The notes under the pieces are model-generated. The model made no database searches. It worked only from the letters and a program-made list of their open reading frames with translations, and was not told the DNA's origin. Positions 7,860 to 15,036 of a stretch of DNA of 64,000 nt are shown piece by piece. Origin of the DNA: Isosphaera sp. (lineage in GTDB: Bacteria > Planctomycetota > Phycisphaerae > Phycisphaerales > UBA1924); the NCBI GenBank assembly GCA_013822085.1, contig PNJV01000003.1, positions 1 through 64,000 of the forward strand, in the 5' to 3' direction. Within the stretch, counting starts at the first letter, position 1. Each line of letters opens with the position of its first letter. The position numbers and the translations under genes are program-made.

Positions 7860-8344
7860 GTCAGCAGTTTATAGACCCACGAGCCGGCCAGCACGCCCAG
7901 CCCCGCCCACATCAGCCGAGGGCTCAGAACGCCCGTCAGGGCCGAGAGCACCCGCGAGCCGGTCGCCGCGCTCCACGCCAGCCCCCACACCAGCACCGCT
8001 GTGACCAGCGACCCGATCGCCCCGACCGGCTGGATCGCTGCCGCCCCGATCAGGTCCCCGCCAGCAGCGGTAGCGCACGCCGTGGTCACGCCGCACGTGG
8101 GGCAGGGCAGGCCCGTGGCCACGACCATCCCGCACGCGGGCAGCCCGAGCTGCTCGTGCGTGCCGTGGCCGTCGGGGTCGGGAACCAGCGACGCGGCCAC
8201 CGCCAGGCCCGCCAGCAACGCCCCCGCCGCGACCGCGCACGCCAGCCGCTGGCCGATCGTCAGCCGGGCCGGCCCCACGGCCGGCGGCGCTACCGGTTGA
8301 TCCTGCCCGGCGCTGCGGGCATCGGTGTCGCTGCTCTGGTGCAT
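7838..8344 (-). CDS. DUF2752 membrane protein
   Basis: The signature LPCPTCGVTTACATAAGGD (around residues 78-97) with two cysteines in a CPTCG motif is diagnostic of DUF2752. Helices flank it: ACAVAAGALLAGLAVAASLV before, and AIGSLVTAVLVWGLAW and LMWAGLGVLAGSWVYKLL after. The family's function is unknown. The paired cysteines could bind metal or be redox-active. It is first in a same-strand run with two paralogous lipoproteins, so the three may act together at the inner membrane. There is no Shine-Dalgarno; TACGCT ends 6 nt before the ATG. Confidence 0.85.
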   Translation of the reverse strand: MHQSSDTDARSAGQDQPVAPPAVGPARLTIGQRLACAVAAGALLAGLAVAASLVPDPDGHGTHEQLGLPACGMVVATGLPCPTCGVTTACATAAGGDLIGAAAIQPVGAIGSLVTAVLVWGLAWSAATGSRVLSALTGVLSPRLMWAGLGVLAGSWVYKLLTWNATNG

Positions 8345-8350
8345 CGCCCA

Positions 8351-8356
8351 AGCGTA
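8351..8356 (-). promoter_or_regulatory. -10-like TACGCT, 6 nt before DUF2752 start
   Basis: Identical hexamer and identical 6-nt spacing to the EamA gene at 2764. No -35 is obvious, as is common in GC-rich genomes. Confidence 0.45.
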
Positions 8357-8418
8357 TGGACGACCGCTCGCCCGCGGGCTGGGCGCGTGGCGGGCGCTGC
8401 GCCAGCAGAGCGAGCCGC

Positions 8419-10302
8419 TCAGGCCGACCTGCGCAGGTCCTCGTGGCGCTGGTCGGTCAGCAGCAGCGTGGCCGTCGGCCCGGAGGCTCGCTCCAGGGCC
8501 CGCGAGCGCTGGCGCAGCTGCTGCTCGATCTGGTAGAGCTGCCGCGGGTCGTCGATGCGCTCAAAGACGCCGCCCAGGTCCAGGATCCGGATGCCCACGC
8601 CGGTCATGGGCACCGCAAGGGGCGTGTCCGGCTTGGGGTCGTGCTCGGGGCGCGGCCGGGCGTCGGGGCCGGGGGCCCATCGCGGGGCGAAGGCCATCAT
8701 CTGGTCGAAGCGCGACCGCAGCGACGCCAGCCGCTCGCTCAGCGCGCCCCGCGGGCCGGCCAGGAAGAACCGGTCCTCGCCCAGGTGCGCCAGGAACGAC
8801 TCGGCCAGGCGACCGGTGACCTCCGACTGGATCAGGTCGGCGATGTCCTGGAGCAGGCGGTCGCCCAGCTCATAGCCGAAGGCCCCGTTGAAGTCGCTGA
8901 ACCGGCGGATGTCGATCAGGGCCGCGCCGTGGTCGGCGGTGCGCCCCGTGGCGGCGCGGCCGCGCGACTCGACGATCAGCTCGGCGATGCGCATGTCGGC
9001 CTGCACCCGGTCGGGCAGCCCCGTGACGGTGGCCTTGCGCGTGCCCCAGAGGGCGTGATCCCCCGCCGCCGCGGCCAGAACCGCCTGGAGCGTCACCACG
9101 CCCAGCACCCGCTCGCGGTCGGCGATCACCAGCGGGCTGGCCAGGTCCGCGTCGTCGCGCACGCTCAGCAGCTCGAAGGCGCTGCGCAGCGGCGCCTCGG
9201 GCGCCAGCGGCGCAACCCCAGCCCGCGTGTGATACCCGATCGGGTCGGCGGCCCCGCTGGTCCGGGCCGCTTCGAGCACCGCCTGCCGCGAGCACCACCC
9301 CACGCAGCGGCGCCCGTCCATCACCACCACCCCGCGCCGCCGCGGCTGGCGCAGCAGGTCGTTGGCCACCTCGCTGATCGGCTGCGCAGACTGCACCGCG
9401 TCGGCCGGCTCGGCCAGAACCCCCAGCGTCGAGGCCGCCGGGTCGCTGCGCCGCGAGCGCTCCGCCTCCGCCGAGCGGAAACGCAGCCAGTCGCCCAGCG
9501 CCGGGTCGATCAGGCGATAGACCGGCGCCGGGCGGCCCAGGTAGTACCCCTGCCCGAACCGCACGCCCAGCTGCACCAGCGCCGCCAGCTCCTCGGCCCG
9601 CTCGATCCCCTCAGCGATCAGGCTCACGCCCGAGAGGTTGGCAAAGTGGATCAGGAACTTGATCAGGTTCAGGCGGTACCGGTCGCGGTCGATCTGCTGG
9701 ACCAGCCCCCGGTCGAGCTTGAGCCACTGCGGCCTCAGCGACATCACCCGGTTGAGCCCGCTGGCCCCAGCCCCAACGTCGTCGACGGCGATCACGAACG
9801 ACCGCGCCCGCATCTCCTCCACCGCCCGGATCAGCCCGGGGACCTCCACCGACTCGCCGCGCTCGGTCACCTCCAGCACGATCCGCGACGGGCTCAGCCA
9901 CGGGTGGGCCCGAACCTTGGCCTCCAGCGCGTCGGGGAACCGCGCGTCGCAGACCACCTCGGGGCTGCAGTTAAAAAACAGCTGCGTCCCGTCGGGCAGC
10001 CCCTCGGCCTTCTCCAGCAGCACCCGCCAGGCCAGGTTCTCAAGCTCCCATAACCGCCCCGCGTTCGCCGCCGCGTCGAACAGGTCCGCGGCGCCGGCAA
10101 AGCCCGACTCGGGCCCGGGGCGCGTCAGCCCTTCAAAGGCGCACACCTCCCCGCTGCTCAGGCTCACGATCGGCTGGAAGACCGGGTGCACGTCCTGGTA
10201 CTCAAGGAGCCGGTCAAGCGCCGGCGAGGGTGCCACCGCCGGCGTCACAGCGCCGTGCGTGCCGCGGCTGGTCCCGTCAGGGTTTGAGCTTGTCTGGGCC
10301 AT
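8419..10302 (-). CDS. EAL - CBS pair - degenerate GGDEF signalling protein
   Basis: The N-terminal EAL domain (about 35-275) keeps the c-di-GMP phosphodiesterase residues: FEGLTR (the EAL motif), FNCSPE, VLEVTE, AVDDVGAG, LKLDRG, AEGIE and QGYYLGRP. Two CBS motifs follow (about 290-420), which usually sense adenine nucleotides. The C-terminal GGDEF-like domain has IDIRRFSDFNGAFGYELGD, but the signature is LGEDRF rather than GG(D/E)EF, so it should be an inactive or GTP-sensing domain. The protein has no TM segment and is probably cytosolic. The start has GGAG 5 nt upstream. Probably degrades c-di-GMP. ffh ends 178 bp upstream. Confidence 0.9.
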   Translation of the reverse strand: MAQTSSNPDGTSRGTHGAVTPAVAPSPALDRLLEYQDVHPVFQPIVSLSSGEVCAFEGLTRPGPESGFAGAADLFDAAANAGRLWELENLAWRVLLEKAEGLPDGTQLFFNCSPEVVCDARFPDALEAKVRAHPWLSPSRIVLEVTERGESVEVPGLIRAVEEMRARSFVIAVDDVGAGASGLNRVMSLRPQWLKLDRGLVQQIDRDRYRLNLIKFLIHFANLSGVSLIAEGIERAEELAALVQLGVRFGQGYYLGRPAPVYRLIDPALGDWLRFRSAEAERSRRSDPAASTLGVLAEPADAVQSAQPISEVANDLLRQPRRRGVVVMDGRRCVGWCSRQAVLEAARTSGAADPIGYHTRAGVAPLAPEAPLRSAFELLSVRDDADLASPLVIADRERVLGVVTLQAVLAAAAGDHALWGTRKATVTGLPDRVQADMRIAELIVESRGRAATGRTADHGAALIDIRRFSDFNGAFGYELGDRLLQDIADLIQSEVTGRLAESFLAHLGEDRFFLAGPRGALSERLASLRSRFDQMMAFAPRWAPGPDARPRPEHDPKPDTPLAVPMTGVGIRILDLGGVFERIDDPRQLYQIEQQLRQRSRALERASGPTATLLLTDQRHEDLRRSA

Positions 10303-10392
10303 GGCTACTCCACGCCGCGTCCGGGCGGTTCATGGGGGAGATCGGCTCAGGGGGTACCGACTTGAGCGCCCCCGGCCCTGCGCTGAGGCGGA

Positions 10393-10408
10393 CACACCCG
10401 TGGGTGTG
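10393..10408. promoter_or_regulatory. 16-bp palindrome CACACCCGTGGGTGTG
   Basis: A symmetric 16-mer lies in the 177-bp gap between the ffh stop and the EAL gene start. A second short dyad, CACCC-ACAG-GGGTG, lies at 10451-10464. Either an operator for the EAL gene or part of ffh termination. Function unproven. Confidence 0.35.
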
Positions 10409-10479
10409 CTGGCGGCGCCGGTCCTGACGAGGGCCGCGATCATCCCTAATCACCCACAGGGGTGAGCGGGCCGGCCGGC

Positions 10480-12012
10480 TCAGCGGCGTTTCTTGAAGCG
10501 GTTCTTGACCGACTCGGTGTGGGTGCTCCCGCGGGTGCGCATCAGCGGGCTGCCCATGCCGGTCATGGCGCCCTGCGAGGCGCCCAGCTGCTTGACGGTC
10601 CGGACCTTCTCCGCCGCCGACATCCCCGCCAGGCGCTTGGAGAGCGTGCTGATGGTCTGGAACTGCTTGACCAGCGCCCCGACCTCCTCGGGCTTGGTCC
10701 CCGAGCCCCCGGCGATGCGGCGCCGCCGGCTGAAGCTGATCAGCTCCGGGTCCTTGCGCTCGGCCTTGGTCATCGAGTTGACCATGCCCTCGATGCGGTC
10801 CAGGTGCGAGTCGTCCAGGTTGAGGTCCTTGAGCGCAGAGCCCACGCCCGGCAGCAGGCCCAGGACCTGCTTGAGCGGCCCCATCCGGCGGATGGAGCGC
10901 ATCTGCCCCAGGAAGTCGTCCATCGTCATCTCGCCGCGGGCCAGCTTCTCCTCCAGGCGCTTGGCCTCCTCTTCGGAGACCTGCTCCCGGGCGCGCTGGA
11001 CCAGCGAGACCACGTCCCCCATGCCCAGGATCCGCGAGGCCATGCGGGCCGCGTGGAACTCCTCCAGCGCGTCAATCTTCTCCCCCACCCCGATGAAGCG
11101 GATCTGGGCCCCGGTCACCCGCCTGACCGACAGCGCCGCCCCGCCGCGCGTGTCCGAGTCGAACTTGGTCAGGATCAGCCCGTCGACCTCCAGGCGCTGG
11201 TGGAAGGCCTTGGCCGAGCGCACCGCGTCCTGCCCGGTCATCGCGTCGATCACCAGGAAGATCTGGTGCGGCCCCAGCAGCTTGGCCACGCGCGACAGCT
11301 CGTCCATCAGCGCGTCGTTGACGTGCAGACGCCCGGCGGTGTCCAGGATCACCGTGTCCACACCCTGGGCCCGCGCCGCCGCGATCCCGCGCTGGCACAC
11401 GCCCACTGCAGCCCCGACCGCCTTGCCGTACTCAGCGACCTGGTCCGGCTCCCCGTAGAACAGCACCCGCGCCGCCCCGGGCGCCGACTCGGCGACCTGC
11501 TCCGCCACGGTCTGGAGCTGCTCGACCGCCGCCGGGCGCTGCAGGTCCGCCGCCACCAGCATGCTCGACCGCCCGCGCTTCTTGAGCCACGCTGCCAGCT
11601 TGCCGCAGGTGGTCGTCTTGCCGCTGCCCTGGAGCCCGGCCATCATGACCACCGTCGGGCCCGGCGAGACCTGGGTCACGCCCGGACCGTCCTGCATCAG
11701 CGCCTTGGCCGCCTCCTCCGGCGTGGCCTCGGGCGGCACCGCGGGCCCATCGCCCAAGAGCTCCACCAGCCGCTCGTAGACGATCCCGATGAACTCCTGC
11801 CCCGGCTGGAGCGACTTGGTCACGTCCCGCCCGACGGCGTCCCGCAGGACCTCGGCCGTGAAGCCCTCGACGACCTCCAGCGCCACGTCGGCCTCGAGCA
11901 GGGCCTCGCGCACCTGCGCCATGGCCTGGCGCACGTTGGACTCGGATATCTGCCCCTTGCCCGAGAGCGTGCGCAGGACCGACGAGAAACCCTCTGAGAG
12001 TCGTTCGAACAT
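10480..12012 (-). CDS. ffh: signal recognition particle protein Ffh (SRP54)
   Basis: Ffh binds signal peptides of nascent membrane proteins and delivers ribosomes to FtsY. The 510-aa product has the N domain (ALLEADVALEVVEGF), the GTPase G domain with G1 GLQGSGKTTT, DTAGRLH, TKFDSD and the closing GVGEK, and the methionine-rich M domain. In the M domain the RNA-binding SRRRRIAGGSG motif is intact. The C-terminus ends in a basic run (KNRFKKRR). The ATG is 9 bp after the polX stop, with no ribosome-binding site. The preceding TAGGAT includes the polX TAG stop, so its role as a -10 element is ambiguous. Confidence 0.97.
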   Translation of the reverse strand: MFERLSEGFSSVLRTLSGKGQISESNVRQAMAQVREALLEADVALEVVEGFTAEVLRDAVGRDVTKSLQPGQEFIGIVYERLVELLGDGPAVPPEATPEEAAKALMQDGPGVTQVSPGPTVVMMAGLQGSGKTTTCGKLAAWLKKRGRSSMLVAADLQRPAAVEQLQTVAEQVAESAPGAARVLFYGEPDQVAEYGKAVGAAVGVCQRGIAAARAQGVDTVILDTAGRLHVNDALMDELSRVAKLLGPHQIFLVIDAMTGQDAVRSAKAFHQRLEVDGLILTKFDSDTRGGAALSVRRVTGAQIRFIGVGEKIDALEEFHAARMASRILGMGDVVSLVQRAREQVSEEEAKRLEEKLARGEMTMDDFLGQMRSIRRMGPLKQVLGLLPGVGSALKDLNLDDSHLDRIEGMVNSMTKAERKDPELISFSRRRRIAGGSGTKPEEVGALVKQFQTISTLSKRLAGMSAAEKVRTVKQLGASQGAMTGMGSPLMRTRGSTHTESVKNRFKKRR

Positions 12013-12018
12013 CCCCGC

Positions 12019-12024
12019 ATCCTA
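12019..12024 (-). promoter_or_regulatory. -10-like TAGGAT, 6 nt before ffh start
   Basis: Fits the recurrent TANNNT spacing, but its first three bases are the polX stop codon, so chance is a real alternative. Confidence 0.25.
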
Positions 12025-13902
12025 GGTGATCGCGCCGGGCCGGCCGCTGCGCAGCCACGCGTGCAGGCGCTCGGCCGGCCAGGTGTTGACCACCGGCCCG
12101 GGGCCGATCCACGCCCGCCGGGCGGTCATGACCCCGAAGCGAAGGTTGTCAAAGTCCTCCGGCGCGTGAACGTCGCAGTTGATGGCGATGAGGCACCCGG
12201 CCTCCGCCGCGGCCCGGGCGTGGGTGTCGCGCAGGTCCAGCCGCATCCAGTGCGCGTTGATCTCCAGCGCCACGCCGTGCTCCCGCGCCGCCGCGAACAG
12301 CTCGCCCATGGCCGGCTCCAGCCCGGCCCTGCGCAGCACCAGCCGGCCCGTCGGGTGCCCCAGCACGCGCACGCGCGGGTGCTCGATCGCCCGCAGCAGG
12401 CGCGCCGTCGCCACCGCCGGCGGCTGGTCCAGCGACGCGTGCGGCGAGGCCACCACCACGTCCAGCAGCCCCAGCAGGTCGTCGTCGTAATCCAGCGAGC
12501 CGTCGGCCAGGATGTCCACCTCCGACCCGGCCAGGATCGTGATCCCGCTCACCTGCGACCGCGCCTCGTGCACCGCACGCACGTGCGCCCGCAGCCGGGC
12601 CGCGTCGAGCCCCCGCGCGATCGTCGACGAGCGCGAGTGGTCCGTCACCGCCACCGTGTGGAACCCGCGCAACCGCGCCCGCTCGGCCAGCCCGACCACG
12701 CTCAGCCAGCCGTCGCTGGCCGTCGTGTGCGCGTGCAGCTCGGCCCGGATGTTCTCCTCACGCACAAGCCCCGGCGCCGCGGCCAGCCCAAGCTCCCCGC
12801 GCCCCTCGCGCAGCTCCGGCGGCAGCTCCGGCAGCCCCAGGGCCGCGTACACCTCGCCCTCCGTCCGCGCCGCGATCGCACGCACGCCGCGCTGCTGCGG
12901 CGGCTTGTCCGGCCCCGGCTCGTCCGGGAACAGCCCGTACTCGTTGAGCGTCAGCCCGCGCAACTGCGCCAGGCCGCGCAGCTGCACGTTGTGGTCCTTG
13001 GAGCCCGTAAAGTACATCAGCGCCGCGCCCCACGACTCGGGCGGCACCGTCCGCAGGTCCGCCTGCACGCTGGGCACCGCTGCGGCCCCGGCCCCGGGCC
13101 CCGGCCCGCCGCCTGACCCGTCGCCGCCCGTTGGCGGCTCCCACCGCGGGTCGGGCTCGATGGCCACCCGCACCGACGAGCGAGTCTTCCCCGAGGCCAG
13201 CACCGCCGTCACGCCCGGCATCGCCACAAACGCCCCGTGGGCGCCCTCGGCGTCCTCGGGCGTCCGGGCCGCGATCAGCACGTCGATGTCCCCGACGCTC
13301 TCGCGCCCGCGCCGCAGCGAGCCGGCGAACTGCGCCTCGACCACGCCCACCTGCCGACGCATGTGCTCGACGATCCGCGCCGCCACCGCCCACGCCGGGC
13401 CCAGCCGCAGCCGCCCGGCCGATTCTTCCACGATCATCAGCGCGTGCCGGATCTTGTCCACGGCCTTGTTGCCCATGCGCGGCACCGTCAGGATCGTCCC
13501 GTCGTGGATCGCCCGCTTGAGCGACGCCGCGTCGGTCACCCCGATCCCCTGCCACAGCGCCCGCAGCGTCTTGGGGCCCAGCCCGGGCACCTCGAGCAGC
13601 GCCAGCAGCCCCGCCGGCACCTCCCCGGCAAGCTGGCGCGCCTCAGCGATGGCCCCATCTCGCGCAAACTCGAGGGCCTTGTCGGCGATCTTGTCACCCA
13701 CGCCCTCGATGGCGCGCAGCGCCGCCTTGGCCGCTGCCTCGTTGGCGCTGCGGTCGATCAGCTCGCGCAGGTCGGTCGGGTCCGACTCGATGGCCCGCGC
13801 CGCCCGCTGATGGGCCCGCACCCGGAACGCGTCGACCCCCAGGAGCTCCATGCAGCTGGCCATGCGTGCCAGCTCGTCGGCCAGGCGCTGATTGAACGGC
13901 AT
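12022..13902 (-). CDS. polX: DNA polymerase/3'-5' exonuclease PolX
   Basis: A family X polymerase fused to a PHP phosphoesterase domain, acting in base-excision repair. About 626 aa. N-terminal helix-hairpin-helix modules are followed by the nucleotidyltransferase core with the catalytic Asp pair in GDIDVLIAA and a third Asp in VQADLRTV. Between them is a Gly/Pro insertion of about 25 residues. The PHP half has complete metal ligands: ELHAHTTASDG, TDHSR, GSEVDIL, ASPHASL, LGHPTGR, EINAHW and INCDVHAPED. The ATG at 13902 starts the conserved MPFNQRLADELARMA. It has no Shine-Dalgarno but TAGCAT 5 nt upstream. Upstream in-frame codons are not family-like. Confidence 0.95.
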   Translation of the reverse strand: MPFNQRLADELARMASCMELLGVDAFRVRAHQRAARAIESDPTDLRELIDRSANEAAAKAALRAIEGVGDKIADKALEFARDGAIAEARQLAGEVPAGLLALLEVPGLGPKTLRALWQGIGVTDAASLKRAIHDGTILTVPRMGNKAVDKIRHALMIVEESAGRLRLGPAWAVAARIVEHMRRQVGVVEAQFAGSLRRGRESVGDIDVLIAARTPEDAEGAHGAFVAMPGVTAVLASGKTRSSVRVAIEPDPRWEPPTGGDGSGGGPGPGAGAAAVPSVQADLRTVPPESWGAALMYFTGSKDHNVQLRGLAQLRGLTLNEYGLFPDEPGPDKPPQQRGVRAIAARTEGEVYAALGLPELPPELREGRGELGLAAAPGLVREENIRAELHAHTTASDGWLSVVGLAERARLRGFHTVAVTDHSRSSTIARGLDAARLRAHVRAVHEARSQVSGITILAGSEVDILADGSLDYDDDLLGLLDVVVASPHASLDQPPAVATARLLRAIEHPRVRVLGHPTGRLVLRRAGLEPAMGELFAAAREHGVALEINAHWMRLDLRDTHARAAAEAGCLIAINCDVHAPEDFDNLRFGVMTARRAWIGPGPVVNTWPAERLHAWLRSGRPGAIT

Positions 13903-13907
13903 CACCG

Positions 13908-13913
13908 ATGCTA
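13908..13913 (-). promoter_or_regulatory. -10-like TAGCAT, 5 nt before polX start
   Basis: No ribosome-binding site lies between the hexamer and the ATG at 13902, consistent with a leaderless transcript. Confidence 0.4.
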
Positions 13914-13979
13914 CGTGCCAGCGCCCCCCAGCGGCGCAGCGTCCGCGCGATGGGCCTGGCCCCCTTTCCCGACCGGCGC

Positions 13980-14345
13980 TCAGCCCGTCCGGCGTGCCCT
14001 GGGGCGCGCGGGCACGTCGAAGACCTTCGCCGGCACGCCCGCGGATCCGCCGCCGATGAGCCGGACCTGCCCGGGACGCGCAGCGCGATCCCCGTCGCCG
14101 GCGGGCCGTGCTGCGCGCCGCCCGACTCGGCCGGTCCCCGGCTGCGCGCCCGCGCTCGACCGGCCGCGGTACACCTCGGCCACACGACGCTCGACCGCCG
14201 CCACCACCGCGGCGCGCTCCGACGCCGGCACCGCGCGCAGGACCGAGACCCACCGACGCGTCAGCTCGTCCGGCCCGGACCGGATGAACTCAATCAGCGC
14301 CCGCGTCTGCTCCCTCGCCGAGAGCGTCGGCGATGTAGCGCGCAC
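13980..14345 (-). CDS. hypothetical 121-aa protein overlapping the XRE-type regulator
   Basis: From a GTG at 14345 this frame reads a plausible helical protein (REQTRALIEFIRSGPDELTR, then VLRAVPASERAAVVAAVERR) with an Arg/Ala/Gly-rich end. It overlaps the 3' end of the regulator gene by 56 nt in another frame. Two readings are possible: a coupled downstream gene, or the displaced C-terminus of the regulator after a frameshift near 14300-14340. No family is recognised and no good ribosome-binding site is seen, so existence as a separate gene is uncertain. Confidence 0.4.
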   Translation of the reverse strand: MRATSPTLSAREQTRALIEFIRSGPDELTRRWVSVLRAVPASERAAVVAAVERRVAEVYRGRSSAGAQPGTGRVGRRAARPAGDGDRAARPGQVRLIGGGSAGVPAKVFDVPARPRARRTG

Positions 14346-14895
14346 GCTGCTCAGCGAGAGTGAGACGCTCGAACCCCGCCGAGGCGTTCGTCCCGGCAGG
14401 TCCAGCGGGCGGGGGGCTCGGGGTGACGGGCTCATGCGGGTGCTCCGGCTCGGGGGTCGCTGCGTGCCCGATCTCCGACAGCGCCGTGTCGGCCAGCCCA
14501 GGAACTCCGAGCGCACGCCGGCCCGGCACAGGCTTGATTTCCAGCTTGACCCCCCGCGACCCGGGCAGGCCCAGAAAGGCCTCCACCCGGTGCAGCCGGG
14601 CCGACACCGACTCGACCTGCGTCCTCAGGTCGGAGCCTAGCGGCGCCGGGCCCGCCTCGGCCGCCCCGCCCGGACCTTCCGGCGGTGCCGACACCGCCCC
14701 GCGGCCCAGCAGCAGCCAGTCCGCCGAGACGTTCAGGCTCGTGCACAGCGCACGCACGAACTCGACGCTGGGCACCTGCTTGGTCATGTACCGGCGGACG
14801 GTCTCGTGGTTGTGCCGCGTGATCTGCCCGATCCGGCGGTACGAGAGGCCCTGCGTGATCTCGCTCATGCGTTGATGGAGCGACGTTGGCGTCAC
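14290..14895 (-). CDS. XRE-like helix-turn-helix regulator
   Basis: From GTG at 14895 the product is about 201 aa. Residues 1-65 form a helix-turn-helix domain like those of small phage-type repressors (SYRRIGQITRHNHETVRRYM, then VEFVRALCTSLNVSADWLLLG). A Pro/Gly/Ala linker and a region LRTQVESVSARLHRVEAFL that may be a coiled coil follow. An ATG at 14868 is the alternative start, but it would cut off the first helix. The 140 bp upstream are AT-richer than the surroundings and hold three copies of a GTGGCRCA motif, so autoregulation is a reasonable inference. TATGCT lies 6 nt before the GTG. Confidence 0.75.
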   Translation of the reverse strand: MTPTSLHQRMSEITQGLSYRRIGQITRHNHETVRRYMTKQVPSVEFVRALCTSLNVSADWLLLGRGAVSAPPEGPGGAAEAGPAPLGSDLRTQVESVSARLHRVEAFLGLPGSRGVKLEIKPVPGRRALGVPGLADTALSEIGHAATPEPEHPHEPVTPSPPPAGPAGTNASAGFERLTLAEQRARYIADALGEGADAGAD

Positions 14896-14901
14896 GGCCC
14901 G

Positions 14902-14907
14902 AGCATA
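14902..14907 (-). promoter_or_regulatory. -10-like TATGCT, 6 nt before XRE-type gene
   Basis: Good -10 match with no ribosome-binding site between it and the GTG at 14895; suggests a leaderless mRNA. Confidence 0.45.
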
Positions 14908-14914
14908 CACGATC

Positions 14915-15036
14915 GTGGCGCACTTGGCACGCAACCGCACGCGCTTTGGCGGCGCGGTGCGCAAATCATCAAACGACACCACACATAATTGTGCCACGTG
15001 CAAAGCTTTGGATGCGACACAGCATTGTGGCGCATT
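14915..15036. promoter_or_regulatory. three GTGGCRCA-type sites upstream of XRE-type gene
   Basis: GTGGCGCACT at 14915-14924, GTGGCACAAT on the minus strand at 14988-14997, and GTGGCGCATT at 15027-15036 share a ten-base pattern in a relatively AT-rich stretch between recG and the regulator. The first is followed by TGGCAC, making an imperfect dyad. They are candidate operators for the adjacent regulator. Confidence 0.35.

Noticed and set aside
8870-9080. Active diguanylate cyclase in the EAL protein
   Set aside because: The signature loop reads LGEDRF, not GG(D/E)EF.
8356-10053. 565-codon plus frame opposite the EAL-CBS-GGDEF gene
   Set aside because: Antisense shadow; the minus strand shows complete EAL motifs.
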